From assembly GCF_029946505.1 (NCBI RefSeq), contig NZ_JARZHG010000025.1, positions 1-64,000 on the forward strand: a stretch of DNA of 64,000 nucleotides, given 5' to 3'. This stretch comes from Polyangium sp. y55x31. Lineage in GTDB: Bacteria > Myxococcota_A > Polyangia > Polyangiales > Polyangiaceae. The stretch's first letter is position 1, and every line of letters starts with the position of its first letter. The notes under the pieces are model-generated. The model did no database searches, was not told the DNA's origin, and was given only the letters and a program-made list of their open reading frames with translations. This document shows positions 25,523 to 34,080 of the stretch, piece after piece. A program made the position numbers and the translations under genes.

Positions 25523-25912
25523 CAACTCGGGCGGCATATCATGCCCGCGCGGCCGCATGACGATGCTCAGGGCCAGCGTGAACAGGATCAACAGGAGCAC
25601 GAACGCCATCGCCACGCCGAAACGTTTCCCCTGCGAACCACCGGCCGGGGAGGCAATGGGAAGTGGAGTGACCACGGCGACGCGGCGGCTCGCGGTATAA
25701 CGGGCGAGCACTTCTTCCACGGGGAGGGAGACCGCGCGCGCATAGGCGCGGAGGAACCCCCGGACGAACACTTCACCTGGCAAATCATCGAAGTGATCCG
25801 CCTCGATTCGCTCGATCGAGGGGACGGGAATGCGGGTGGCGCGGGAGACTTCCTCCACGCTCATTGCCCTCGTCTCACGGGCATGTCTCAGGTAGCGGCC
25901 GATCGACTCCAT
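25475..25912 (-). CDS. RodZ-like HTH membrane protein
   Basis: A 145-residue protein. The N-terminal RodZ-type HTH is IGRYLRHARETRAMSVEEVSRATRIPVPSIERIEADHFDDLPGEVFVRGFLRAYARAV. One transmembrane helix (about 97-117) and a short basic/acidic periplasmic tail follow. Canonical RodZ has a larger periplasmic domain, which is missing here. The last 15 residues (SHDGGRRDAPQTPLV) are encoded by a hairpin repeat unit, so the C-terminus may have been replaced by repeat insertion. It lies directly downstream of a Tgl/PilF-like gene, as in the pilF-rodZ arrangement of other proteobacteria. It may bridge MreB or a motility apparatus. Confidence 0.75.
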   Translation of the reverse strand: MESIGRYLRHARETRAMSVEEVSRATRIPVPSIERIEADHFDDLPGEVFVRGFLRAYARAVSLPVEEVLARYTASRRVAVVTPLPIASPAGGSQGKRFGVAMAFVLLLILFTLALSIVMRPRGHDMPPELSHDGGRRDAPQTPLV

Positions 25913-25986
25913 CCCTACTTCACCCGTTCATTCAATCGATTCGATTGACTCCCTTTTGCACGATTCCAGAAAAGCCGCGCAAAAAC

Positions 25987-26844
25987 TCATTGCAAAGACC
26001 CGAGTTCCGCAGCGCAACGTTTGCCGGCCACTGTCGCCGGGGCCACATCGCGGCATCGTTCGAGATCTTCCCGGGCGAGATCCTGCTGCCCGAGCTTCCC
26101 CGCCACGCGAGCGCGGGCGGCGAACCCCTCTTGGAGGTTTCGACACTGAGGTTTATCCGTCTCGAGCGCTTTCGTAAAGGCCTCTCGCGCAAGCGCAAGC
26201 TCGCCTTTTTTCTCGTACGCCAGCCCGAGGCGGTAGTTCCCTACACAAAACAGCGGCTGCGCCGCGAGCGATCGCCGAAGCGCGTCGATCGCCTCGTCGA
26301 TGCTCCCACGCGAAAGATATGCCCAGCCAAGATTTCCCCACGCTTGCTCGGGGGAAGCATAAAGAATGTCCTCGGCCAGCGGCTTGAGGACGGACACAGC
26401 TTCGTCGTACTTTTGCCGATGTACGAGAATGACGCCGAGCGCGTTCTTCGCGTCGCGCATGTCGGGCGCGGACTCGAGCGCGGCGCGCGCATGGCGCTCC
26501 GCCTCCTCGAAGCGACAGTCCGTCGACGTCTCGTCCGACGCGCAGAATGCCAAAAGAATGACAGTGGCGAGATAGTGGGCGTCGGGGTTCGTCTCGTCGA
26601 TACGGATCGAGGCCTGCGCATGGCCGAGCGCCTCGCGCAGCCGACCGCCCTCGAACGCCTCACGACCGAGGTCGTACTCGGCGCGCGCCTTCGCGTCGAC
26701 GCCGTCCACACGCTCCTGCGCGCCGCTGCAGGCCGGCCCGAACGTGAGCAGGAGCGGGAGCAAGACCGAGCAACCGAGCGCCGCGGGGCCGCGCACCTTG
26801 CGCGACCAGCCGCCCCTCGTTTTGCCCGTTTGCCCCTGGATCAT
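25987..26844 (-). CDS. TPR lipoprotein, Tgl/PilF-like pilotin candidate
   Basis: A 285-residue protein. The lipobox is FGPAC (about residue 39), after a somewhat long basic N-terminus. Five to six TPR units follow, such as AEYDLGREAFEGGRLREALGHAQASIRIDETNPDAHY, KNALGVILVHRQKYDEAVSVLKPLAED and NYRLGLAYEKKGELALAREAFTKALETDK. Size and repeat order match PilF/PilW and myxobacterial Tgl, the lipoprotein that assembles the PilQ secretin for type IV pili. The RodZ-like gene downstream supports this by synteny. GAGGAC precedes ATG at 26844. Orthology to Tgl is inferred. Confidence 0.7.
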   Translation of the reverse strand: MIQGQTGKTRGGWSRKVRGPAALGCSVLLPLLLTFGPACSGAQERVDGVDAKARAEYDLGREAFEGGRLREALGHAQASIRIDETNPDAHYLATVILLAFCASDETSTDCRFEEAERHARAALESAPDMRDAKNALGVILVHRQKYDEAVSVLKPLAEDILYASPEQAWGNLGWAYLSRGSIDEAIDALRRSLAAQPLFCVGNYRLGLAYEKKGELALAREAFTKALETDKPQCRNLQEGFAARARVAGKLGQQDLAREDLERCRDVAPATVAGKRCAAELGSLQ

Positions 26845-27124
26845 GCGTCCTCACTGATCGAGATGCCCTTGTTTCGTAGGAGAAGGGCTCTCCCGATCCG
26901 CCCCCGGGCTCTGCCCGAGGCCCAAATCCGGGCCAAGCGCCCGGGAAAACTTGGGTAACCCAGGCTGGAAGAAGCGTCAACCCGCAAAAGACGCCCTCCC
27001 CCACGCATCGGAACAAAGAAACACGCCCGCGCAAGGAAGAAGTGGCGCGAAGGGGCAAAAGCGTGTTATGCGGGAGGATTCGGCGTTGCTTTGAAGCGAA
27101 ACGTTCGTCCCGAAACTCGGGGGC

Positions 27125-27808
27125 TCACGTCTCGCTCGCGACCTCGTCCTTCTGCCCGAGGAGGCCGTAGAGCTTGCGCAGCCCCTCGATGTCGGGGACC
27201 TCGAGCCGCTCGTCGGCGACGCGGATGTACTGGCCCTCCCGGAGCTTCTGCACGCTGCGCTTGACGGTGTCGACGTCGAGGCCGACGCGCGTCGCGAGCT
27301 CCATCGGCGAGACCGAGAAGAGCGCGTTGTTGCCCCCCGGCTCGCGCGTCTGCTGCGCGAGCTTGAGGAGCGCGCTCACGATCTTCGACTGCACGTCCGT
27401 GAGCATGATGAGCTCGATCTGATCCTCGGCGTCACGCAGCCGTCGCACGAGCTGCTTGACCATGCGCGAGGCGATGCCCGCGTTGTGCTCGAGCAAGTTC
27501 TGCAACGTCGCCTGGTCGATCGCGAGCGCGAGGCCCGAGGAGAGCGCGACCGCGGTGGAGGAACGCTCGGCGCCGGGCAAGAGGGCCGATTCGCCGAAGA
27601 GGTCGCCGGGCTTGAGCACCATCAAGCTGCGCTCGGCGCCGCGCACCTTCTTGATGAGGCGCACGCGGCCCTCTTCGAGGAGATACGCCTCCGTGCCGGG
27701 CTCGCCCTCCCGGTAGATCACCTCGCCGGGCTGGAAACTGCGGCCGAAGCGCGCGATGAGCACGCGCGCCGCCTCGGCGGCCTCGGGATCTTCGTCGGGT
27801 AAGTCCAT
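27125..27808 (-). CDS. Crp/Fnr-family transcription factor
   Basis: A 227-residue protein with a cyclic-nucleotide-binding-like barrel (FQPGEVIYREGEPGTEAYLLEEGRVRLIKK ... LKPGDLFGESALL), a dimerisation helix, and a C-terminal HTH_Crp (SVSPMELATRVGLDVDTVKRSVQKLREGQYIRV). The Arg-Ser/Thr of the cAMP phosphate pocket is present only as GAERSSTA, so the ligand is uncertain. No Fe-S cysteines are seen, which excludes Fnr-type oxygen sensing. It follows tsaB by 16 bases and is probably co-transcribed with it. Confidence 0.88.
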   Translation of the reverse strand: MDLPDEDPEAAEAARVLIARFGRSFQPGEVIYREGEPGTEAYLLEEGRVRLIKKVRGAERSLMVLKPGDLFGESALLPGAERSSTAVALSSGLALAIDQATLQNLLEHNAGIASRMVKQLVRRLRDAEDQIELIMLTDVQSKIVSALLKLAQQTREPGGNNALFSVSPMELATRVGLDVDTVKRSVQKLREGQYIRVADERLEVPDIEGLRKLYGLLGQKDEVASET

Positions 27809-27824
27809 CCAGAGCGGAGTGTAC

Positions 27825-28535
27825 CTAGCTGGGCCCGCCCGATGCCATCGGCTTCGCGTCGGGCGGACGAACGTAGAGCGGTTCGACGAGCTCGGGGTCG
27901 AAGTCCCCGCCGGAGACGAGCCTGCCGAGCGCGACCCGTCCCACGGCCGCCGCGTCGGGCAGGTCGGTCCCCGGGGAACGGAGCACGAAGCCGGCGAACC
28001 CCGGATCCTCGGCCGCGACCTCGCCGACGACGCGGAGAACCCCGCCGGGCGGAAGAGAAGCGCCCGGGCCGGCGAGCACGAGCGCGGCCGCCTCGGCGCG
28101 TGGGACGTGGCGCGGGGCCCAGCAGACGGCGCCGCGCGCGTCGAAGGCGGCGAGGAAGAGCTCCTGCTTCTTCGCGTCGAGGGCGGCGACGACGAGGTCG
28201 TGAGGCCCAGCCTGGCCGCTCGCGAAGGCGTCCGCGGCCATGGCTTCGAGCGAGCCGACGCCGGCGAGCGGCGCGCCTCGGCCGATCGCCATGCCCTTCG
28301 CCGCGGCGACCCCGACCCGGACGCCCGTGAACGAGCCGGGGCCGATGTCGCAAGCGAAGGCGTCGATCGACGCGGCGGAGACGGAGGCCGCGGCGAGGGC
28401 GTCGGCCGCGGCGAGGAAGATGCGCTCGGCGTGGCCTTCGAGGTCCGTGTAGACGGACGCGCCGATGAGCTTGCCTCCGTCGAAGACGGCCGCGCTGCCG
28501 CGAGGCGTGGAGGTGGAGATGGCGAGGAGCCTCAT
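27825..28535 (-). CDS. tsaB: tRNA t6A biosynthesis protein TsaB
   Basis: A 236-residue ASKHA-fold protein. The start RLLAISTSTPRGSAAVFDGG, then GPGSFTGVRVGVAAAKGMA and GVGSLEAMA, are diagnostic of TsaB (YeaZ). TsaB is the non-catalytic partner of TsaD in threonylcarbamoyl transfer to adenosine-37 of ANN-decoding tRNAs. It is the upstream gene of the tsaB-crp pair and is divergent from the TonB-like gene. Confidence 0.92.
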   Translation of the reverse strand: MRLLAISTSTPRGSAAVFDGGKLIGASVYTDLEGHAERIFLAAADALAAASVSAASIDAFACDIGPGSFTGVRVGVAAAKGMAIGRGAPLAGVGSLEAMAADAFASGQAGPHDLVVAALDAKKQELFLAAFDARGAVCWAPRHVPRAEAAALVLAGPGASLPPGGVLRVVGEVAAEDPGFAGFVLRSPGTDLPDAAAVGRVALGRLVSGGDFDPELVEPLYVRPPDAKPMASGGPS

Positions 28536-28632
28536 GGTAACTTGGATCGGGGACCGGGACCGGGAACGTGGGCGCGCGGGCGTTGTCCTGCCTGGCGGAC
28601 ACTACGAGCGCGAAGGCGCGAGGACAACCGGG

Positions 28633-29742
28633 ATGGCACGCGACGGATCCAGCACGACGTGGGTGATGCAAGGCGCGGTCATCGTGTCGATCCTGGCGCA
28701 CGCGTCGCTGATCGCCGCCGCCGGGCTGCGAAAGGAGCGCGCGCCCGAGGAGCTTGCGCCGCCCGCGGATACGTGGTCCGGGACGACGGCCGCGCCGATC
28801 GGCGGCGAGCTGCACGAGGTGGACGTGGCCGGCAGCGAGACCTTTGGGGGGTCGAGCCAGCCGCCGGCCCCGGCCCCGGCCACCCCGAGTGAGCCGCCCG
28901 CGGCCGCCCCGAGCGAGCCCGCGGAGCCGCCTCCGCCGCCGCCCAAGGCCGATCCGCCCAAGCCCAAGGCCGATCCGCCCAAGCCCAAGGCCGATCCGCC
29001 CAAGCCCAAGGCCGATCCGCCCAAGCCCAAGGAGCCCAAGGAGCCGAAAACGGATCCGGAGGAGCGAGTCCCCCCCTCCGACGAGCCGATCCCCCCCTCC
29101 GACGAGCGAGTCCCCCCCTCCGACGAGCGATCCCCCAGCTCCGGCGAGCGATCCCCCGTATCCAAAAACACATCCCCCCGCACCAAAACGACGCCCCCCG
29201 TGTCGAAAAACACATCCCCCAGCTCCGGGGACTCATCCCCCCCGGGGGAATCGTCTCCGGGAGGCGGGGGATCGTTCGGCAGCGAGGGGGCCTCCTCGGT
29301 CCGCGACCTGGGGCGTGCTTTTACGCGCGCCCTGCCGATGGCCAGCGGCTCGGATGCGGCGTGGGCGAAGCTGCCGGTCGGCAGCGGCGGGTCGATCGAG
29401 GTCGCCGTGATCATCAGCGAGGAGGGCAAGATCACGGGCGTCGAGCCCCTCGCGCCGAACCCGCCCGCGCACCTGCTCAAGGCCGCCAAGAACACCATGG
29501 CCCTGCTCCGCGGCGGGACCTTCGCCTTGCAAGGCAGCTCGGTCACCGCGGGCAAACAGATCCTGCGGCTCTCGGTCGAGCTCAGCGACACGGACGCGCC
29601 GGAGGATCCGAGCGGCGCCGGCGCGTTCGGACTCGCGCATCGCTGGGAAGGCAAGCGCGGCGTGGCCTCGTTCACGCAAACGAGCGGGCGTCACGTCGAA
29701 ATCAAGGTCGAGTTCCTGCGCGTCGAGCTCTCGCGGGGCTAG
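28633..29742 (+). CDS. TonB-like protein with long Pro/Ser-rich periplasmic spacer
   Basis: A 369-residue protein. A single N-terminal membrane anchor is VMQGAVIVSILAHASLIAAAGL. A Pro/Lys region with four KADPPKP units and then Ser/Pro repeats (VPPSDE, NTSPSS) follow. The C-terminal domain of about 110 residues (GGSIEVAVIISEEGKITGVEPL) resembles TonB/TolA C-terminal modules. It probably spans the periplasm to couple inner-membrane energy to an outer-membrane partner. No exbB/exbD is adjacent. The start at 28633 is chosen to give a normal anchor; the ribosome site is weak. Confidence 0.75.
   Translation: MARDGSSTTWVMQGAVIVSILAHASLIAAAGLRKERAPEELAPPADTWSGTTAAPIGGELHEVDVAGSETFGGSSQPPAPAPATPSEPPAAAPSEPAEPPPPPPKADPPKPKADPPKPKADPPKPKADPPKPKEPKEPKTDPEERVPPSDEPIPPSDERVPPSDERSPSSGERSPVSKNTSPRTKTTPPVSKNTSPSSGDSSPPGESSPGGGGSFGSEGASSVRDLGRAFTRALPMASGSDAAWAKLPVGSGGSIEVAVIISEEGKITGVEPLAPNPPAHLLKAAKNTMALLRGGTFALQGSSVTAGKQILRLSVELSDTDAPEDPSGAGAFGLAHRWEGKRGVASFTQTSGRHVEIKVEFLRVELSRG
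28945..29028. repeat. Four 21-bp coding repeats (KADPPKP)
   Basis: Four perfect 21-bp units (AAGGCCGATCCGCCCAAGCCC) encode the Lys/Pro spacer of the TonB-like protein. Perfect identity at silent positions suggests recent expansion. Confidence 0.9.
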
Positions 29743-29795
29743 AGACCCGCTGCCACGTCGCTTGCGACCCAAGGGGACGGCTCTACGTGCCGTCC

Positions 29796-31178
29796 ATGAC
29801 GTCCTCCGCGCTGGCCTTCACGCTTGGCCTGGCCCTCTCCCAAGGGGTCCCGGCTTGCAGCAACCGCGCCGATGCGACCACGCATGACCGCGCCTTCACG
29901 CCGATGGCAGCGGCGGCGTTGCCCCCGGCGCCGCCGGGAGAGGCGGGCGTCGCGCTCGACATCTCGGCCCTCGTCGAGCAGGTGCGGCCAACCGTGGTGA
30001 GCATCGCGGCCACACGCGGCGCCGAGGAACGCGAAGACCCGCAGCGCGTGCGCGCGGGCGGGACGTCGCGCTCGATCGAGCGGTCTTTGGGCTCGGGCTT
30101 CATCGTGAGCCCCGACGGGCTCGTCGTGACGAACGCGCACGTGGTGCACGGCGCCGAGCGCGTGCGCGTGCAGCTCGCGGACGGTCGTGAGCACGAGGCC
30201 TCGGTGCTCGGCGAGGACGAGAAGCTCGACGTGGCGCTGCTCGCGCTGCGCGGCGCGTCGGGCCTGCCCGTAGCGCAGTTCGGGACGAGCGAGGCGCTGC
30301 GCGTGGGCGACTACCTCGTGGCCATCGGGAGCCCGTTCGGCCTCAGGCACACGGTGACGCTCGGCATCGTGAGCGCGAAGGAGCGCGTGCTCGGCCTCGG
30401 GCCCTTCGACCACCTCATCCAGACGGATGCGAGCATCAACCCCGGGTCGAGCGGCGGCCCGGTCTTCGACGGGCGTGGCCGCGTCGTCGGCGTGAGCACG
30501 GTCATCCACGCGCGCGGACAAGGCATCGGCTTCGCGATCCCCATCGACGACGTGCGCGCCGTCATCCCGGAGCTGCGCGACGAGGGGCACGTCTCGCGCG
30601 GCGTGCTCGGGGTCGCGTTCCAGGCGATCTCGTACGACCTCGCGCGCGCGCTCTCGCTGCCGGGGCCGACGGGCGCGCTCGTGACCGACGTGGAGCCGGG
30701 CGGGCCGGCGGAGAAGGTCGGGATCGAGCCGGGCGACGTGATCCTGTCGGCGGACGACGAGGCGATCGATCAAGCGGCCGAGCTCGCGCGGATGCTCGGG
30801 CACCGAAAGCCCGGCGAGTCGATGCGGCTGGTCGTCCGGCACGGCAAGGACGAGCGGGTCAAGCGCGTGGTGCTGGCGAAGCCCGATTCCGACGACAAGC
30901 CAACGCAGAAGCCCGAGGACGTGGGCCCGCGCAAGACGATCGGCGTGTCGGTGAGCGACGCGCTCGGCGGCGGCGCGCGCATCGACGGGCTCGATCCACG
31001 CGGCGCCGCGGCGGGCGAGCTCGAAGTGGGCGACGTGGTCGTGGAGGTGAACGGCCAGCGGATCGAGCACGGCGCGGACTTCTTGCGCGTCGTGGACAAG
31101 GCGAAGCGGCCGGGGACCTTGCTCGTGCGGGTGCGCCGCGACGGCGAGGCGCTCTACGCGGCGGTGCGGGTGGAGTGA
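29796..31178 (+). CDS. HtrA/DegP-type serine protease with two PDZ domains
   Basis: A 460-residue protein. A hydrophobic signal sequence (ALAFTLGLALSQGVPAC, possibly a lipobox) is followed by a trypsin-like domain. The catalytic triad is His in TNAHVVHG, Asp in EKLDVALL and Ser in NPGSSGGPV. The first PDZ is RGVLGVAFQAIS ... GDVILSADDEAID and the second GVSVSDALGGGARIDGL ... GDVVVEVNGQRIE. It is an envelope quality-control protease. ATG at 29796 is used; an in-frame GTG at 29787 has a better-placed AAGGGG and may be the real start. Confidence 0.9.
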   Translation: MTSSALAFTLGLALSQGVPACSNRADATTHDRAFTPMAAAALPPAPPGEAGVALDISALVEQVRPTVVSIAATRGAEEREDPQRVRAGGTSRSIERSLGSGFIVSPDGLVVTNAHVVHGAERVRVQLADGREHEASVLGEDEKLDVALLALRGASGLPVAQFGTSEALRVGDYLVAIGSPFGLRHTVTLGIVSAKERVLGLGPFDHLIQTDASINPGSSGGPVFDGRGRVVGVSTVIHARGQGIGFAIPIDDVRAVIPELRDEGHVSRGVLGVAFQAISYDLARALSLPGPTGALVTDVEPGGPAEKVGIEPGDVILSADDEAIDQAAELARMLGHRKPGESMRLVVRHGKDERVKRVVLAKPDSDDKPTQKPEDVGPRKTIGVSVSDALGGGARIDGLDPRGAAAGELEVGDVVVEVNGQRIEHGADFLRVVDKAKRPGTLLVRVRRDGEALYAAVRVE

Positions 31179-31181
31179 AGC

Positions 31182-32972
31182 TCAGCCGCCGTCGGGCTCG
31201 AGCCTCCGGCGGATGGAGCGAAGCAGCGCGTCGACGGCGGGTTTGTAGCCGAAGGTCGGTTGCATGGGTGAGCTCACCTTGTCGGCGCAGATCGAGGCGA
31301 CGACGGCCTGCGTGCCGAGCTCCTTCATGACGGCGAGCGGGCGCGTGGCGGGCACGGCGCGGGCGAAGCGTTGCGTCGTGCCGTAGCTGCCGTCGGGAGC
31401 TTGGCAGATGGGGTTCGTCGGGGCGTCCACGCCCGCGCATTCGCAGTCGGGCTGGCCCGTGCACACCTTGGGCACGCGCAGCGGGAAGATGCACGCGTAC
31501 TGGAGGTCGTCGCGGCCTTGGATCGTGCGCTCGTGCCCGTTGATCGAGTTCGCGAGCGCGCTCGTCGCCGAGGGCGGAGCGACGGGGATGCCCGTGATCG
31601 GATGGACGCCGTCGCGCGGATCGATCGAGGGGACCATCAGCGGATCCGCGGGCAGCTCGCCGGTCTCGGGATCACCGACGAGGAGCGACCAATCGATCTC
31701 CGTCGCGGGGCGCACGCCCGTCGCGAGCGACTTGGGATCGACCGCGATGTCCTGCCAAGGCACGCCGAGGATGCCGGCGAAGAAGACGAGCTCGCGCGGG
31801 CGGCCGTTCGCGAAGAGCGGGTTCTTCACGAGCTCGCCGCCGCGGTTCGGGACGACGTCGCGCGTAAAACCGTCGACGTAACGCGAGGTCGGGTAGAGGA
31901 AGTCGATGCCGTAGCGGCGCTTCTGTTCGAAGCAGCGCAGGTTCAAGGGATCCTCGATCCCCTCGACGGGCGTGTTGCACGCGGGATCGAGTTCCGCCTC
32001 GAGGCAGCCGGGCGGCGTGGACTGCCCACAGGAGACGCAGCAGGGATCGTTCGGCGTCGCGGCGCACACGCTGCGGCCGCGCGGCATGCGGAAGGGTTTT
32101 CCGTCGGTCCCGAGGGCCTGGTTGACGGCGAAGTACTGGCCACCGTCGCGCGTCGAGCAGTCGTCCTCGTCCGTGAGCAAGAGGACGGCGACGAGCGAGT
32201 CGGGGCGGAGGAAGTCTTCGCGTTGCTGGAGCAGCACGTCGTCGACGCCGCTCGGAACGGCCTTGTTGCCCTCGAGCGTGATGTCGAGGTACGGCTCGGG
32301 GTCGACGAGGAAGCGGTAGATGCTCTCGAGCTGCGCCTCGTAGCCGCAGCCCTTCGTGCCGGCGCCGCCCACGACCTCCGCGAGCTTCGCGCCGAGCGCG
32401 CCGAGATCCGCGTCGCCCGGCGGGCTCAACTCCTCTCCCGGATCCCACGCGAGGAAGCCCTTGTTCTCCCACGTGGGCACGGCGCCGCCGCTCGCCGCGC
32501 GCGTGAGCAGCCGCGCGCGATCGTTGGCCGTCGGGTCGAACGACGGGCTCGCGGGGCTGCAGACGTCCGCGCCGTGGCCGCCGATGCTCGTGGAGATCAC
32601 GCCGATGTGAATGTCCCTGACAGGCGCGAAGTCCCGCACGCCGATGGGACACGGCTCCTCGAGGCTCGCCGTCTCGGAGACGACGGTGCCGAAGCCGTTC
32701 ACGCAAGCGGGGCGTGTGAGCCTGTCGAGCAGGTAAGGCAACGTCTCGACGAGCAGGCCCTGCGCCGCGTCGAGGTTGCGCGAGTTGTCCACGACGAGCA
32801 AGAGATCGAGCTTGTTCGCGCGGGCGGCCGCGGAGGGCGGACCCGTGTCGATCGGCGGGACGGAAGGCTCGCCTCCTTCGTCGAGGGTGATGTCGAGGGT
32901 CGCACGACCCGCACATCCGAAAGGCAGCGCCGCGGCGAGCACGAATGCCGCGGCTCGGTTCCACGAGCGCAT
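31182..32972 (-). CDS. Large vWA-like lipoprotein, myxobacterial type
   Basis: A 596-residue protein. The signal peptide ends at lipobox PFGC. A von Willebrand A-like beginning ([29 protein letters not shown], where DxSxS is replaced by DNSRN) is followed by long Cys-rich segments ([41 protein letters not shown]) and an aspartate-rich loop [15 protein letters not shown]. The partial MIDAS suggests a metal-dependent adhesion domain, but the third MIDAS residue was not assigned. Such proteins are numerous in Polyangiales and have no known function. It is divergent from yacG. Confidence 0.75.
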   Translation of the reverse strand: MRSWNRAAAFVLAAALPFGCAGRATLDITLDEGGEPSVPPIDTGPPSAAARANKLDLLLVVDNSRNLDAAQGLLVETLPYLLDRLTRPACVNGFGTVVSETASLEEPCPIGVRDFAPVRDIHIGVISTSIGGHGADVCSPASPSFDPTANDRARLLTRAASGGAVPTWENKGFLAWDPGEELSPPGDADLGALGAKLAEVVGGAGTKGCGYEAQLESIYRFLVDPEPYLDITLEGNKAVPSGVDDVLLQQREDFLRPDSLVAVLLLTDEDDCSTRDGGQYFAVNQALGTDGKPFRMPRGRSVCAATPNDPCCVSCGQSTPPGCLEAELDPACNTPVEGIEDPLNLRCFEQKRRYGIDFLYPTSRYVDGFTRDVVPNRGGELVKNPLFANGRPRELVFFAGILGVPWQDIAVDPKSLATGVRPATEIDWSLLVGDPETGELPADPLMVPSIDPRDGVHPITGIPVAPPSATSALANSINGHERTIQGRDDLQYACIFPLRVPKVCTGQPDCECAGVDAPTNPICQAPDGSYGTTQRFARAVPATRPLAVMKELGTQAVVASICADKVSSPMQPTFGYKPAVDALLRSIRRRLEPDGG

Positions 32973-33024
32973 GATGCCCCCGAGGCTACATGCTCGCCCG
33001 GGAGGCTGCTACGTTAGCGCCATC

Positions 33025-33258
33025 ATGGGAGCATCCTCCCGATCGACTTGCCCGCAGTGCGGCCGCGAGGCCGTGCTCGGGCCCGAAAACCCAGCGCGGC
33101 CCTTCTGCTCGGCGCGGTGCAAGGTGCTCGACCTGGAGCGCTGGCTCACGGGCGCTTACCGTGTGCCGGGCCAACCCGTCGACACGAGCATGCTGGAGGA
33201 CGAGGGGGCGCGCCGGGACGACGACCCTGACGAACCGAAGGGAGACGAAGACACGTGA
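33025..33258 (+). CDS. yacG: Zinc-ribbon protein YacG (DNA gyrase inhibitor family)
   Basis: A 77-residue protein with the YacG zinc site C-x2-C ... C-x3-C ([29 protein letters not shown]). [10 protein letters not shown] and an acidic C-terminus follow, all typical of the family. Escherichia coli YacG binds GyrB and blocks DNA binding. The stop overlaps the GTG start of the next gene by 4 bases, which implies translational coupling to an outer-membrane-type protein, an unusual partner. Confidence 0.88.
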   Translation: MGASSRSTCPQCGREAVLGPENPARPFCSARCKVLDLERWLTGAYRVPGQPVDTSMLEDEGARRDDDPDEPKGDEDT

Positions 33259-34076
33259 CGACCAAACGCACGACCCGGCTCGCCGGGACCACGCTCGCCT
33301 CCGCGGTCTTGCTCGTATCCTTGGCTTACGCACGGACCGCAGATGCACAGGACATGTCGGCCGGAGGGCTCTCGCCGCCGCCCCCGATGGCGCCCGCGCA
33401 GCAAGCGCCGGCCGCCTCCGACACGTCGCAAGACCTCGACGACGCGAAGAAGAGCGACTCGGGCCGCGGCCTCGAGTGGTTTTACCTGGAGGCCGAAGGC
33501 GGCTTCCAGCACGTCGGGCTCCGGACCTTCAACATCGACGAGCAGAGCTTCAGCGCGGGGTTCATCGAGACGCAGGCAAGCGGCCCGGTGATCGGCGCGG
33601 GGCTCGGCTTGCGGCTCGTGTTCATCACGATCGGCGCGCGCGGCCGCGTGGGCTTCTTCAACACGTGGGACCTCTTCAGCGTCGGCGGCGAGGTCGGCCT
33701 GCACCTGCCGCTCGGCAACCTCGAGCCGCACTTCGAGCTCGGCGGCGGCTACACGGCGCTCGGCAGCTTCAAGAGCGCGCTCCAGAACGGAGCTGCGGCG
33801 ACGGCCCTGGAGAACACGCAGATCCACGGGTTTTACGTGCGCGCCCAGGCCGGGCTCGACTACTACATCACGCCCATCTTCTCGCTCGGCGTGAGCGCGA
33901 GCGCCGAGGTCCTCGGCCTCACGCGCCCGGGGCTCGATCCCTCGAAGGTCACGGAGATCCAGGGCGACCCGAACCTCTCGACCCTCCAGCAAGCACGCGC
34001 GGAGGTGCTCAAGGCCGAGGGTTCGAGCTACGGTGCCGCCGTCACCGGCACCGCCGTGCTCGGGCTCCACTTCTAG
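33255..34076 (+). CDS. Predicted outer-membrane beta-barrel protein
   Basis: A 273-residue protein with GTG start 33255 overlapping the yacG stop (GTGA) and GGAGAC upstream. A signal peptide is cleaved near ARTADAQ. A Pro/Ala linker is followed by alternating aromatic/Gly beta strands ([71 protein letters not shown]) and a terminal Phe (AVLGLHF). These fit an eight-stranded OmpA/OmpW-like barrel. Ligand unknown. Confidence 0.75.
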   Translation: MTTKRTTRLAGTTLASAVLLVSLAYARTADAQDMSAGGLSPPPPMAPAQQAPAASDTSQDLDDAKKSDSGRGLEWFYLEAEGGFQHVGLRTFNIDEQSFSAGFIETQASGPVIGAGLGLRLVFITIGARGRVGFFNTWDLFSVGGEVGLHLPLGNLEPHFELGGGYTALGSFKSALQNGAAATALENTQIHGFYVRAQAGLDYYITPIFSLGVSASAEVLGLTRPGLDPSKVTEIQGDPNLSTLQQARAEVLKAEGSSYGAAVTGTAVLGLHF

Positions 34077-34080
34077 ACCG

